Assembly: GCA_038253135.1 (NCBI GenBank)
Contig: JBBSHJ010000052.1
Span: 1 to 22,326 of the forward strand
From: JBBSHJ01 sp038253135
GTDB taxonomy: Bacteria > Actinomycetota > Actinomycetes > Mycobacteriales > QHCD01
Reading direction: 5' to 3'
DNA: 22,326 nucleotides
Position 1 is the stretch's first letter. Every line of letters begins with the position of its first letter. Positions 1 to 6,981 of the stretch are shown here, in pieces. Both the position numbers and the translations under genes were made by a program. The notes under the pieces are model-generated. The model did not search any database. It was not told the origin of the DNA and saw only the letters and a program-made list of their open reading frames with translations.

Positions 1-177
1 GCGGTCGGTACGGCGGGCAGCACCGATTTCCTCGGCCAGGCCTACCCGCGGCCGACCGGCGCCTTCACGAGTCCGGTGCCACTCAAGTCGAGCAAGCGCA
101 CGTCGGGTGTCGTCCTGGTCTGGACCGTCGACAGGGCCGGCAACGTGGTGTCCTTCGCCGCTTCGCCCACGCGCTGA
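1..177 (+). CDS. C-terminal end of an unrecognised protein (5' partial)
   Basis: Frame 1 is open from the window edge to a TGA at 175-177, giving 58 residues ending in SFAASPTR. The tail is rich in Thr, Ser, Gly and Pro, and includes the stretch SGVVLVWTVDRAGNVVSF, which looks like beta-strand sequence. I recognise no domain and no catalytic motif in what is visible. It converges on rsmE, whose stop lies 20 bp further on. The gene that usually follows rsmE in actinobacteria (phoH-like, ybeY, era, same strand) is not here, so local synteny ends at this point. That it is coding is an inference from the open frame and GC-rich third positions. Confidence 0.5.
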   Translation, partial: AVGTAGSTDFLGQAYPRPTGAFTSPVPLKSSKRTSGVVLVWTVDRAGNVVSFAASPTR

Positions 178-197
178 GTGCCGCCGGCCACCGGCTT

Positions 198-929
198 TCA
201 GGGCCAGCGGCCGAGCGGTGTGCTTACGGCCGCCAGCGCCGCCGCACCGGCGGTCGAGGTTCGCAGGACCGGTGACCCGAGCCTCGCCAGCTGCGCCCCG
301 GCGGCGCGCAGCACGGTGATCTCGCCATCGCTCAGCCCACCCTCGGGCCCGACGACAAGCAGCAGCTCGCCGCTGGTCGGCAGCGGGAGGGAGGCCAGCG
401 GCGTCGTCGCCGCCTCGTGGAGTACGACGGCCGAGGTCGCGGCCGCGACACGGGCGCACAGCGCCCGGGTGCCGACCGGATCGGTGACCGTCGGCACGAA
501 CGCCCGCCGGGCCTGCTTGGCGGCCGTCCGGGCCGCAGCGCGCCAGCGCGTCACGTGCTTGACCACCCGGTCACCGCGCCACTTCGCGACGCACCGGGCG
601 GCGGCCCACGGGATGATCTCGTCGACCCCGAGCTCGGTCATCAGCTCGACCGCCAGCTCGCCCCGATCGCCCTTCGGCACGGCCTGAGCCACGACGACAG
701 CCGGATCGGGCGGGTCGAGCACCGCACGGCGTACGACGATGAGCTCCAGCCGCTCGGGCACGGCGCTGGCCACGTCACACTCGGCGATCCCGCCGGCTCC
801 GTCGGCGAGCCACACCCGCTCGCCCTGCACGATGCGACGGACCGTCGCGGCGTGGTGCCCCTCCGGACCTGACAGGACCGCGGTGTCTCCGTCGGGAAGC
901 GCGTCGATCAGGAAAACCGGGGGCGTCAC
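198..929 (-). CDS. rsmE: 16S rRNA (uracil(1498)-N3)-methyltransferase RsmE
   Basis: RsmE methylates N3 of U1498 in 16S rRNA of the assembled 30S subunit, using SAM. It is a SPOUT-fold (knotted) enzyme. The N-terminal PUA-like part (about residues 1-70) begins TPPVFLIDALPDGD, with GPEGHHAATVRRI matching the family's conserved GxExHH..VLR segment. The C-terminal SPOUT half carries GPEGGLSDGE (194-203) and LRTSTAGAAALA (222-233), which form the SAM-binding knot. I chose the GTG at 929: it gives 243 residues, normal for the family, and has GAGGG a few bases upstream. An ATG at 956 would add nine unconserved residues and overlap dnaJ. The start is 7 bp after the dnaJ stop, so the gene is the last of an hrcA-dnaJ-rsmE operon. 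Confidence 0.93.
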   Translation of the reverse strand: MTPPVFLIDALPDGDTAVLSGPEGHHAATVRRIVQGERVWLADGAGGIAECDVASAVPERLELIVVRRAVLDPPDPAVVVAQAVPKGDRGELAVELMTELGVDEIIPWAAARCVAKWRGDRVVKHVTRWRAAARTAAKQARRAFVPTVTDPVGTRALCARVAAATSAVVLHEAATTPLASLPLPTSGELLLVVGPEGGLSDGEITVLRAAGAQLARLGSPVLRTSTAGAAALAAVSTPLGRWP

Positions 930-936
930 CGATCCC

Positions 937-2055
937 TCATCGACCGTTGAAGGCATCGCGCACGCGCGAGAGCAACCCGCCGGCGGGCTTGGCCGCCACC
1001 GGGCGCTCCTCGTCGCGGATCTTGGCCAGCCGGCGCAGCAGATCCTCCTGCTCATCGTCGAGCCGGGTCGGCGTCGATACCTCCACGTGCACGATCAGAT
1101 CGCCGCGGCCGACCCCGCGCAGGTGCGGCACGCCACTGCCGCGCAAGGTGACCCGGGAGCCGGACTGCGTGCCCGCCTTGACCGCCACGTCCTGCGCGCC
1201 GTCCAGCGTTTCCAAGTGCACCGACGTACCCAGCGCCGCGGCCGTCATCGGCAGCGTGACGCGGCAGTGCAGATCATCGCCCTTGCGGGTGAAGAGCTCG
1301 TGCGGCCGCTCCCTGACCTCGACATAGAGGTCGCCGGGCGGCCCGCCGCCGGGACCGACCTCACCCTGGCCGGACAGCCGGATCCGGACCCCCTCCTCGA
1401 CGCCGGCCGGCACCTTGACCTTGAGGTTGCGCCGTGCCCTGACCCGCCCCTCGCCGCCGCACTCGGAACACGGGTGCGGGATGACCTCGCCAACGCCAGC
1501 GCAGGTCGGGCAGGGGTGCGAGGTCATGACCTGGCCGAGCAACGAGCGCTGCACGCTCTGCACCTCCCCGCTTCCGCCGCAGGTCTCGCAGCGCAGCGGT
1601 GACGTACCGGGCGCCGTACCCGCGCCGGAGCAGATCTCGCAGCGCACGGCCGTGTCGACGGTGATCTCCCGGGTCACGCCGAACGCGGCTTCACGCAGGT
1701 TGAGCTCGATCGGGATCAATGCGTCCGCGCCCGGCCGGATCCGACTCCGGGGTCCTCGACGCGTCCCGCCCCCGAAGAACGCATCCATCAGGTCGGTGAA
1801 GTCGAACCCGCCACCGAACGGGTCGCCGCCGGGAGCGTTCGACAGCGGATCACCGCCCGCGTCGACGACGCGGCGGCGCTCCGGGTCACGCAGCACCTCA
1901 TAGGCGACGGTCACCCGTTTGAACTGCTCCTGCGCCTCCAGGTCGGGGTTGACGTCCGGGTGCAGGTCCCGAGCGAGCTTGCGGTAGGCGCGCTTGATCT
2001 CCTCGCTCGTCGCGTCGCGGCGCACACCGAGAGTCTGGTAATAGTCAGTCGGCAC
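937..2055 (-). CDS. dnaJ: Molecular chaperone DnaJ (DnaJ2 type)
   Basis: A cytosolic J-protein co-chaperone that stimulates the DnaK ATPase and delivers unfolded clients. The 372 residues hold a J domain (4-68) with the HPD motif at 32-34, then a Gly/Phe-rich segment (about 75-97). Next comes the zinc-binding region (139 to about 210) with four CxxCxGxG repeats: CEICSGAG, CETCGGSG, CPTCAGVG and CSECGGEG. The substrate-binding C-terminal domains follow. The architecture is that of a full type I DnaJ, and the hrcA linkage identifies the second actinobacterial paralogue (DnaJ2) rather than the one in dnaK-grpE-dnaJ. The GTG start at 2055 has GAGGAA a few bases upstream. The gap to hrcA is 65 bp with no visible promoter, so I expect co-transcription from the CIRCE-bearing promoter. 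Confidence 0.96.
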   Translation of the reverse strand: MPTDYYQTLGVRRDATSEEIKRAYRKLARDLHPDVNPDLEAQEQFKRVTVAYEVLRDPERRRVVDAGGDPLSNAPGGDPFGGGFDFTDLMDAFFGGGTRRGPRSRIRPGADALIPIELNLREAAFGVTREITVDTAVRCEICSGAGTAPGTSPLRCETCGGSGEVQSVQRSLLGQVMTSHPCPTCAGVGEVIPHPCSECGGEGRVRARRNLKVKVPAGVEEGVRIRLSGQGEVGPGGGPPGDLYVEVRERPHELFTRKGDDLHCRVTLPMTAAALGTSVHLETLDGAQDVAVKAGTQSGSRVTLRGSGVPHLRGVGRGDLIVHVEVSTPTRLDDEQEDLLRRLAKIRDEERPVAAKPAGGLLSRVRDAFNGR

Positions 2056-2120
2056 TAGTTCCTCATCCAGCGGTTGTCGGTCGGTATGTCGGGTGATGCT
2101 GGCTCATGCGGTGCGGAGGT

Positions 2121-3131
2121 TTATTCACCCGCCAGGATCTCGCTGACATAGCGGGCCACCGCGCGCACGGTCGACATCGCGCCCGGGTAGTCCATGCGAG
2201 TCGGGCCGACGACGCCGATGCCGCCGAGCGCCGTCCCGCCGCTGCCGTAGCCGGTGGAGACGATCGACGTCGAGCGCAGCGCGGTCGAGTCATTCTCACC
2301 GCCGATCCGCACCGACAGCGCGGCGGGTGCCACCTCGCCGAAGAGGCGCAGCAGCACGACCTGCTCCTCCAGCGCCTCGAGGACCGGTCGCATCGAGTGC
2401 GGGAAGTCGACGGCATCGAGGTTTCCGGTGCCGCCGAGCACGATCCGCTCCTCCGGATGCTCGACCAGCGCCTCGAGCAGCACCGAGACCAGCGAGCCCA
2501 TGATCGGCTGCAGCCGCTCGGGCACGGTCTCCGGCAGGTCGGCGACTATGTCGGGCGTCTCGGCCAGCCGCCGGTCGCGGAGCCGGGTGTTCAGGGTCGA
2601 GCGCAGCTCGGCGATCATGTCGTCGTCGATCGCCGCGGGCAGCTCGACGATCCGCTGCTCGACCCGGCCGGTATCGGTGATCAGCACCAGCATCAGCCGC
2701 GTGATCGAGAGCAGCACGACTTCTACGTGCCGCACGGCGCTCCGCGACAGCGTGGGGTATTGCACGACCGCGACCTGGCGGGTGAGCTGGGCCAGCAGGC
2801 GGACGGTGCGGCGTACGACGTCGTCGAGGTCGGCGGCTCCGCCGAGGAACGAGGAGATCGCCCGGCGCTCGGCGCCCGAGAGCGGCTTGATCGAGCTGAT
2901 CCGGTCGACGAAGAACCGGTAGCCCTTCTCGGTCGGCACCCGCCCCGCGCTGGTGTGCGGCTGGGCGATGTAGCCCTCATTCTCCAGCACCGCCATGTCG
3001 TTGCGCACCGTCGCGGGGGAGACGCCGAGCGAGTGGCGGTCGGCCAGCGCCCTGGATCCGACCGGCTCATTGGTGGACACGTAATCCTCGACGATGGCGC
3101 GGAGGACCTGCAGTTTGCGCTCTTCGCTCAT
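2121..3131 (-). CDS. hrcA: Heat-inducible transcription repressor HrcA
   Basis: HrcA represses chaperone genes by binding CIRCE operators and depends on GroEL for activity. The N-terminal winged helix-turn-helix is clear (LGVSPATVRNDMAVLENEGYI, followed by the wing QPHTSAGRVPTEKGYRFFVD). The rest is the GAF-like and dimerisation region, with TGTGNL-type sequence conserved as LGGTGNLD. I chose the ATG at 3131, which has GGGAGGG just upstream and begins MSEERKLQVLRAIVEDYV, the normal family N-terminus. It gives 336 residues, normal length. A longer in-frame start at 3209 would run into the CIRCE-like site and adds an Arg-rich unconserved extension. It heads the operon with dnaJ and rsmE, and the operator in front of it implies autorepression. 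Confidence 0.96.
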   Translation of the reverse strand: MSEERKLQVLRAIVEDYVSTNEPVGSRALADRHSLGVSPATVRNDMAVLENEGYIAQPHTSAGRVPTEKGYRFFVDRISSIKPLSGAERRAISSFLGGAADLDDVVRRTVRLLAQLTRQVAVVQYPTLSRSAVRHVEVVLLSITRLMLVLITDTGRVEQRIVELPAAIDDDMIAELRSTLNTRLRDRRLAETPDIVADLPETVPERLQPIMGSLVSVLLEALVEHPEERIVLGGTGNLDAVDFPHSMRPVLEALEEQVVLLRLFGEVAPAALSVRIGGENDSTALRSTSIVSTGYGSGGTALGGIGVVGPTRMDYPGAMSTVRAVARYVSEILAGE

Positions 3132-3198
3132 GTGCCCTCCCCGCGACTCGACGTGTCGGCGGACCCTTCTGCGGCGCCAACCACCCGGTGGGGCCGCA

Positions 3199-3225
3199 CT
3201 GGCAGTCACGGGTCCCGAGTGACAA
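3199..3225 (-). promoter_or_regulatory. CIRCE-like HrcA operator upstream of hrcA
   Basis: Read on the minus strand the site is TTGTCACTC, nine bases, GACTGCCAG. The known CIRCE form is TTAGCACTC-N9-GAGTGCTAA, and high-GC actinobacteria tend toward CTGGCACTC-N9-GAGTGCCAG. The spacer is exactly nine, and each half differs from the actinobacterial form by only one or two bases. It lies 68 bp upstream of the hrcA ATG and directly downstream of a TAGACT box, where a repressor would cover the transcription start. Feedback control of hrcA-dnaJ-rsmE is the obvious inference. It is degenerate, so binding may be weaker than at a groESL operator. Confidence 0.75.
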
Positions 3226-3230
3226 GTCTA
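3225..3230 (-). promoter_or_regulatory. Candidate -10 box (TAGACT) of the hrcA operon
   Basis: TAGACT on the minus strand fits the TANNNT pattern of the principal sigma factor. A start site about 7 bp downstream would fall inside the CIRCE-like operator. No good -35 hexamer is seen at 17-18 bp; that area instead holds a perfect inverted repeat (ACCGGC, five bases, GCCGGT, 3239-3255). Confidence 0.5.
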
Positions 3231-3325
3231 CGACCGCGACCGGCGTACCGCCGGTGCCGCGGGGCTCCCAGGGTGCGCGCCGGGTAGCATCGCCAACCGC
3301 CCGCCGCCGAGACCGCGAATCTCCA

Positions 3326-4543
3326 TCACTCGACGAGATCACGGACGACGGCGTCGGCGAGCAACCGACCGCGCTGGGTCAGCACGGCACGCCCCTCGTC
3401 GTACGCCGTCCGCTGCAGCAGCCCGTAGGTGAGCATCCGGTCCGCCTCGGGACGGCGGCTGGCCGGGATCTCCTGCAGCGGCAGGCCCTCGCCGAGACGG
3501 ATGCGCAGCAGCACCCGCTCGGCCCGCCGCTGCTCCTCCGTGAGGACCTCACGGGCGGCCGCGGGCGAGGCGCCGGCATCGAGGCGGCCCGCATACGCCC
3601 GAGGGTGCTTGACGTTCCACCAGCGGACACCGCCGATGTGGCTGTGCGCACCGGGCCCGATCCCCCACCAATCGCCGCTGGTCCAATAGAGCAGATTGTG
3701 CCGGCACTGCGCGCCCGGGTTGCGCGCCCAGTTGGACACCTCGTACCAGCGGTATCCGGCGTTGGCGAGCAGGTCGTCGGCGATGACGTAGCGGTCGGCG
3801 AGTACGTCGTCGTCCGGGGCGTCGAGCTCGCCCCGGGCGACTCTCCGAGCCAGCGCCGTACCGTCCTCGACCACCAGGGCGTAGGCCGAGATGTGATCCG
3901 GGCCGGCCGCCACCGCGGCCTCGACCGAGTCCCGCCAGTCGTCGTCGGACTCGCCGGGTGTGCCATAGATGAGATCGAGGTTGACGTGCCCGAAACCGGC
4001 CCGCTTGGCCTCCGTCACGGCCTCCGCGGCCCGGCCCGGAGTGTGCTGGCGATCCAGGGTCGCCAGCACCGGAGCGACCGCCGATTGCATGCCGAGGCTG
4101 ACCCGCGTGAAGCCGGCCTCGCGGAGCCGCTCGAGATAGGCCTGCGTCACCGACTCGGGGTTGGCCTCCGTCGTCACCTCCGCGTCGGGGGCCAGCCCGA
4201 ACTCGTCCCGGATCTCCATCACCACTGCGGTGAGGTAATCGGCGGGCAGCAGGCTCGGCGTACCGCCGCCGACAAAGATCGTCTGGACCGGAGGCATCCG
4301 CCCGGAAAGAACGCGTTGGGCCAGCCGCAACTCCGCCAGCGCAGAGTCCAGGTAGTCCGACGTCGACATGCCGGGCAGCTCGGCCGCCGTGTAGGTGTTG
4401 AAATCGCAGTAGCCACACCGGGTCGCGCAGAACGGCACATGCACGTAGACGCCGAAGGGCGCCCGCCCCAGCACCGCCTGCACATGCTCGGGCAGCGCGC
4501 CGCCGGCAGGGGCGGCGTCGCCCTCGGGCAAGGCTGGACTCAC
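3326..4543 (-). CDS. hemW: Radical SAM heme chaperone HemW (HemN-like)
   Basis: HemW is a radical SAM protein of the coproporphyrinogen III dehydrogenase family that acts as a heme chaperone, inserting heme into respiratory proteins rather than oxidising coproporphyrinogen. The radical SAM cluster motif CxxxCxxC is C39, C43 and C46, within VPFCATRCGYCDF. It is followed by FVGGGTPSLL and the family stretch NLDLIYGTPGESDDDW. The last part is the HemN C-terminal domain (SNWARNPGAQCRHNLLYW, GIGPGAHSH). The single CxxxCxxC without the extra HemN Cys (CxxCxC form) supports HemW over HemN. The GTG start at 4543 gives 405 residues and has GGAGG four bases upstream. That start overlaps the TGA of a 13-codon mini-ORF, as GTGA. 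In related genomes it lies near lepA and hrcA, but here about 17 kb separates it from lepA. Confidence 0.93.
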   Translation of the reverse strand: MSPALPEGDAAPAGGALPEHVQAVLGRAPFGVYVHVPFCATRCGYCDFNTYTAAELPGMSTSDYLDSALAELRLAQRVLSGRMPPVQTIFVGGGTPSLLPADYLTAVVMEIRDEFGLAPDAEVTTEANPESVTQAYLERLREAGFTRVSLGMQSAVAPVLATLDRQHTPGRAAEAVTEAKRAGFGHVNLDLIYGTPGESDDDWRDSVEAAVAAGPDHISAYALVVEDGTALARRVARGELDAPDDDVLADRYVIADDLLANAGYRWYEVSNWARNPGAQCRHNLLYWTSGDWWGIGPGAHSHIGGVRWWNVKHPRAYAGRLDAGASPAAAREVLTEEQRRAERVLLRIRLGEGLPLQEIPASRRPEADRMLTYGLLQRTAYDEGRAVLTQRGRLLADAVVRDLVE

Positions 4544-4614
4544 GACGCCTCCGCGGAGAAGAGTGCGTCGGCGGTGCTCACGACGCCTCCGCGGAGAAGA
4601 GTGCGTCGGAGGTG
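4539..4614 (-). repeat. Two tandem 38-bp repeats spanning the hemW start
   Basis: Copies at 4539-4576 and 4577-4614 differ at one base (GGCGG against GGAGG on the plus strand). Each contains the perfect palindrome CTCCGCGGAG, a GGAGG ribosome-binding site on the minus strand, and the GTG start that follows. Thirty-eight is not a multiple of three, so the duplication changes frame. Because each copy ends in a GTGA overlap it re-initiates rather than disrupting translation. The palindromes of the two copies could pair with each other in the mRNA and hide both ribosome-binding sites. Confidence 0.9.
4540..4581 (-). CDS. 13-residue mini-ORF directly upstream of hemW
   Basis: GTG at 4581 to TGA at 4540 encodes MSTADALFSAEAS. 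The TGA overlaps the hemW GTG as GTGA. Its own start overlaps the stop of the preceding mini-ORF in the same way. Upstream of its GTG is GGAGG at the same spacing as in front of hemW. It may be a coupling leader for hemW or a side effect of the tandem duplication. No function for the peptide can be inferred. Confidence 0.35.
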   Translation of the reverse strand: MSTADALFSAEAS

Positions 4615-4619
4615 CTCAT
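4578..4619 (-). CDS. First 13-residue mini-ORF of the hemW leader
   Basis: ATG at 4619 to TGA at 4578 encodes MSTSDALFSAEAS, one residue different from the next mini-ORF. The G-rich stretch before its ATG is too close for a good ribosome-binding site, so initiation could be leaderless or weak. It ends in GTGA, overlapping the next start. Confidence 0.3.
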   Translation of the reverse strand: MSTSDALFSAEAS

Positions 4620-4666
4620 TCCCCCAGTGTTTCAATGCGACGTACACCCGGCCGACAGGAGGTCCC

Positions 4667-5446
4667 GTGTCGCACGAGGAAAGAAAGTCGGGCCAGCCCG
4701 GCGACGGGATCCGGTACGACGTCTCCGGCAAGGTCGTGACGATCACGCTGGCCCGTCCGGACAAGCGCAACGCGCTCAACGCGCCGATGATGCAGCGGCT
4801 GGTCGAAGCCCTGACCGTGGTCGAGACGGACGCCTCGATTCGCGTGGTCGTGATCTCGCACGAGGGCTCGGCCTTCTGCTCGGGGATGGACCTCGCGGCG
4901 GCGGCCGGCGCCTCGGCCGGCGCGCAGCCGGTCAACCTGCTCCCACTCGTCCTGGAATCGATCGCCCGCTGCTCGCGGCCGGTGATCGCCCGGGTCGGCG
5001 GCCCGGCCAGGGCGGGCGGGATCGGGCTGCTCGCGGCGTGCGACATCGCGGTGGCCGCGCGCGGGGCGACCTTCGCCTTCACCGAGGTGCGACTCGGCGT
5101 CGTACCGGCCGTCATCTCGGTGCCGGTGCTGGCCCGGGTGCCGGCCGCCGACGCGCGGGAGCTCTTCCTGACCGGCGCGAGCTTCGACGCCGACCGAGCG
5201 GCGGAGCTGCGGCTGGTGAACGTGGCCGTCGACTCCGCCGACCTGGACGCGACGGTGGCGGCGTACGCCGAGCGGCTCACCCTCGGCGGTCCGGAGGCGC
5301 TGCGGGCCACCAAGGAAATGCTCTACCGCGACGCGGGCTACGCCAAGCTCCTTGATGTGTCGGCTGAGCAATTCGCCACTTCCGAGGCACAGGAAGGGAT
5401 TGCGGCATTCCGCGAGAAGCGCCCGCCGTCCTGGACGGTCGAGTGA
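4667..5446 (+). CDS. Enoyl-CoA hydratase/isomerase (crotonase) family protein
   Basis: A 259-residue crotonase-fold enzyme acting on an acyl-CoA thioester. N-terminal strands (GKVVTITLARPDKRNALN, 21-38) are typical. The first oxyanion-hole segment is SAFCSGMDLAAAA (68-80), and the second is GGPARAGGIGLLAACDIAVA (111-130). Of the two catalytic glutamates of rat mitochondrial hydratase, the second is kept (E140 in FTEVRLGV), while the position of the first is Gly120. It may therefore not be a standard 2-enoyl-CoA hydratase; an isomerase, or a hydratase of the EchA type with this GGIGL signature, is possible. The GTG at 4667 has AGGAGG ending four bases upstream. An in-frame extension far upstream lies antisense to hemW and is not real. 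Its TGA overlaps the next gene's GTG (GTGA), so the two are coupled. Confidence 0.88.
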   Translation: MSHEERKSGQPGDGIRYDVSGKVVTITLARPDKRNALNAPMMQRLVEALTVVETDASIRVVVISHEGSAFCSGMDLAAAAGASAGAQPVNLLPLVLESIARCSRPVIARVGGPARAGGIGLLAACDIAVAARGATFAFTEVRLGVVPAVISVPVLARVPAADARELFLTGASFDADRAAELRLVNVAVDSADLDATVAAYAERLTLGGPEALRATKEMLYRDAGYAKLLDVSAEQFATSEAQEGIAAFREKRPPSWTVE

Positions 5447-6561
5447 CCCAGCCGAGCGCGGCCGAGATCGAGGGCATCCTGGCGCCGTCGTACGGCGACG
5501 AGGTGCGCGTCAGGCGCATTGCACCGATCGCGCCATGGTCGGTCGCGCGGTGCGAGCTGACCGGCGCCTGCCCCGCGAGCGCCGTCGTGAAATGGCTGCG
5601 GAGGCATCCCACCGGCTTCCGCACCGACCCGGATCAGGTGCACACCGAGATCGCGTCGCTGCGGTTTCTCGACGGCCGGTCGATCGCACCGCGCCTGCTG
5701 GGGTACGACGCCGAACGCGCTGTCGTCGTACTGGAAGATCTCGCGCCGCGCCAGCCGCTGGACGCCCTGACCCGCCGCGACGGTCCCGCCGCCTGGGTCG
5801 AGGGCCGGCGCGAGCTGGTGCGGCTGACGGCTCGGATGCAGGCGGCGACGGCGGGCCGGGAAGAGGAATTCCTGGCCGTCCGGCGGGCGCTCGGGCCGTT
5901 CGATCCGGCGCGGCGGCGCCGGCATTTCGCCGGCGGTCTGGACCTCACGCCCGTCGCCGAGATGCTCGGCGTGACGCTCTGCGATGCGGCCGAGAAGGAG
6001 CTGGCCGAAATCCGGCGGGCACTGGACGAGCCCGGCGGGCTGTCGGCATTTTCCTCGGGCGATCAGGGTGACAACAATGTGCTGGTGCATGACCGGCCGG
6101 GCGACCCCGGCGGGCGGCTGATCGATTTCGAATTCGGCGGCTACCACCACGCGCTGCTGGACCTGGCGTGGGTCCACATCCCGCCGCCGCGGTGGATCAC
6201 GATTGCCGGCCCGGCCGCCCGCGAACTGGAGGCGCTCTACCGGCACGCGGTCGCCGAGGCTTTTCCGCCGCTCGCCGACGACGAGGTCTTCGACCGGGAG
6301 CTGACGCTCGCCGCGATCACTCTCGCGCTCGAGCGGCTCGGGTGCTCCCGACTCGGCACGCTCGACGCGCGTCGGCCCGGCGACGACAGCCGGGTGCAGA
6401 TGGTTGCCACCTATGAGTCCGCCGCCGCCCTTGCAAACGCCCGACGGTGCTGGTCCCATGTCGCCGGCTGGCTCCGCACCGCCGCGGCGGCGCTGCGTCG
6501 CCGCTGGCCGGACGCGGACGTCGACCTCATCAGCTATCCGTCGTATACACCGCGACGCTGA
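5443..6561 (+). CDS. Aminoglycoside phosphotransferase-fold (APH) family kinase, substrate unknown
   Basis: A 372-residue cytosolic protein with protein-kinase-like fold features. These are a candidate ATP-binding lysine (K50 in VVKWLRR), a following Glu in the QVHTEIASLRFL helix, and a hinge VVVLEDL (94-100). The catalytic loop is SSGDQGDNNVL, where D207 and N212 keep the D-x4-N pattern although the usual His before GD is Ser. The metal-binding segment is LIDFEFGG with D228. Such kinases phosphorylate antibiotics, choline, sugars or other small molecules, and nothing here identifies the substrate. The GTG start overlaps the stop of the crotonase gene by GTGA, so both proteins are probably made together. 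That suggests a shared pathway, but this is inference. The C-terminus is alpha-helical and Arg-rich, ending SYTPRR. Confidence 0.75.
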   Translation: MTQPSAAEIEGILAPSYGDEVRVRRIAPIAPWSVARCELTGACPASAVVKWLRRHPTGFRTDPDQVHTEIASLRFLDGRSIAPRLLGYDAERAVVVLEDLAPRQPLDALTRRDGPAAWVEGRRELVRLTARMQAATAGREEEFLAVRRALGPFDPARRRRHFAGGLDLTPVAEMLGVTLCDAAEKELAEIRRALDEPGGLSAFSSGDQGDNNVLVHDRPGDPGGRLIDFEFGGYHHALLDLAWVHIPPPRWITIAGPAARELEALYRHAVAEAFPPLADDEVFDRELTLAAITLALERLGCSRLGTLDARRPGDDSRVQMVATYESAAALANARRCWSHVAGWLRTAAAALRRRWPDADVDLISYPSYTPRR

Positions 6562-6683
6562 TCCGTGCGAATATCGCCGCTCGTCGCGCACGTGCGCGCC
6601 AGATGGCGGCTTCGAGCACGATGAGAGGCCAATTTCGCTCACTCCGGCGCAACCTCGGGCGGCTCGGCGCGCATCCTGTGCAC

Positions 6684-6981
6684 GTGAGCGAGGAGATCAC
6701 GCGGTTTCTCCGGGACCGGTTCGCGGCGCTGGTGGCTCGATTCCGACGCCCGCACGCCCACGGCGTACGAGATGGATCTGCCGGAATCATCGGTCCTCGC
6801 AGCGGTTCGGTCCCTGCCCGATCGCCAGCGGGAGGTGATCGCCCTGCACTACTGGGCCGATCTCGACATCGCCGTCATCGCCGCGACGCTCGGCATCGCC
6901 GTCGGCACGGTCAAGAGCACCCTGCATCGCGCCCGCGCCAGCCTCACGACCGCGCTGGCCGACCTGCGAGAGGAATCCGCC
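6684..6981 (+). pseudogene. Remnant of an ECF sigma factor (region 4 kept, region 2 lost)
   Basis: From about 6772 one frame encodes LPESSVLAAVRSLPDRQREV and then IALHYWADLDIAVIAATLGI, AVGTVKSTLHRARASL. This is an unmistakable sigma-70 region 4 with its helix-turn-helix. The usual region 2 (about 70-100 residues, core and -10 binding) is absent upstream. A different frame starting at GTG 6684 reads SEEITRFLRDRFAALVARFRR, which resembles the first residues of an ECF factor and is followed almost at once by the region 4 frame. I infer a gene that lost its central part with a frame change near 6740. A stand-alone region 4 protein starting at ATG 6772 is the alternative. There is no stop before the next module, so the frame runs on into it. 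Confidence 0.6.

Noticed and set aside
3188..4666. Long N-terminal extension of the crotonase gene
   Set aside because: It runs antisense through hemW. Family similarity and the AGGAGG site both place the start at 4667.
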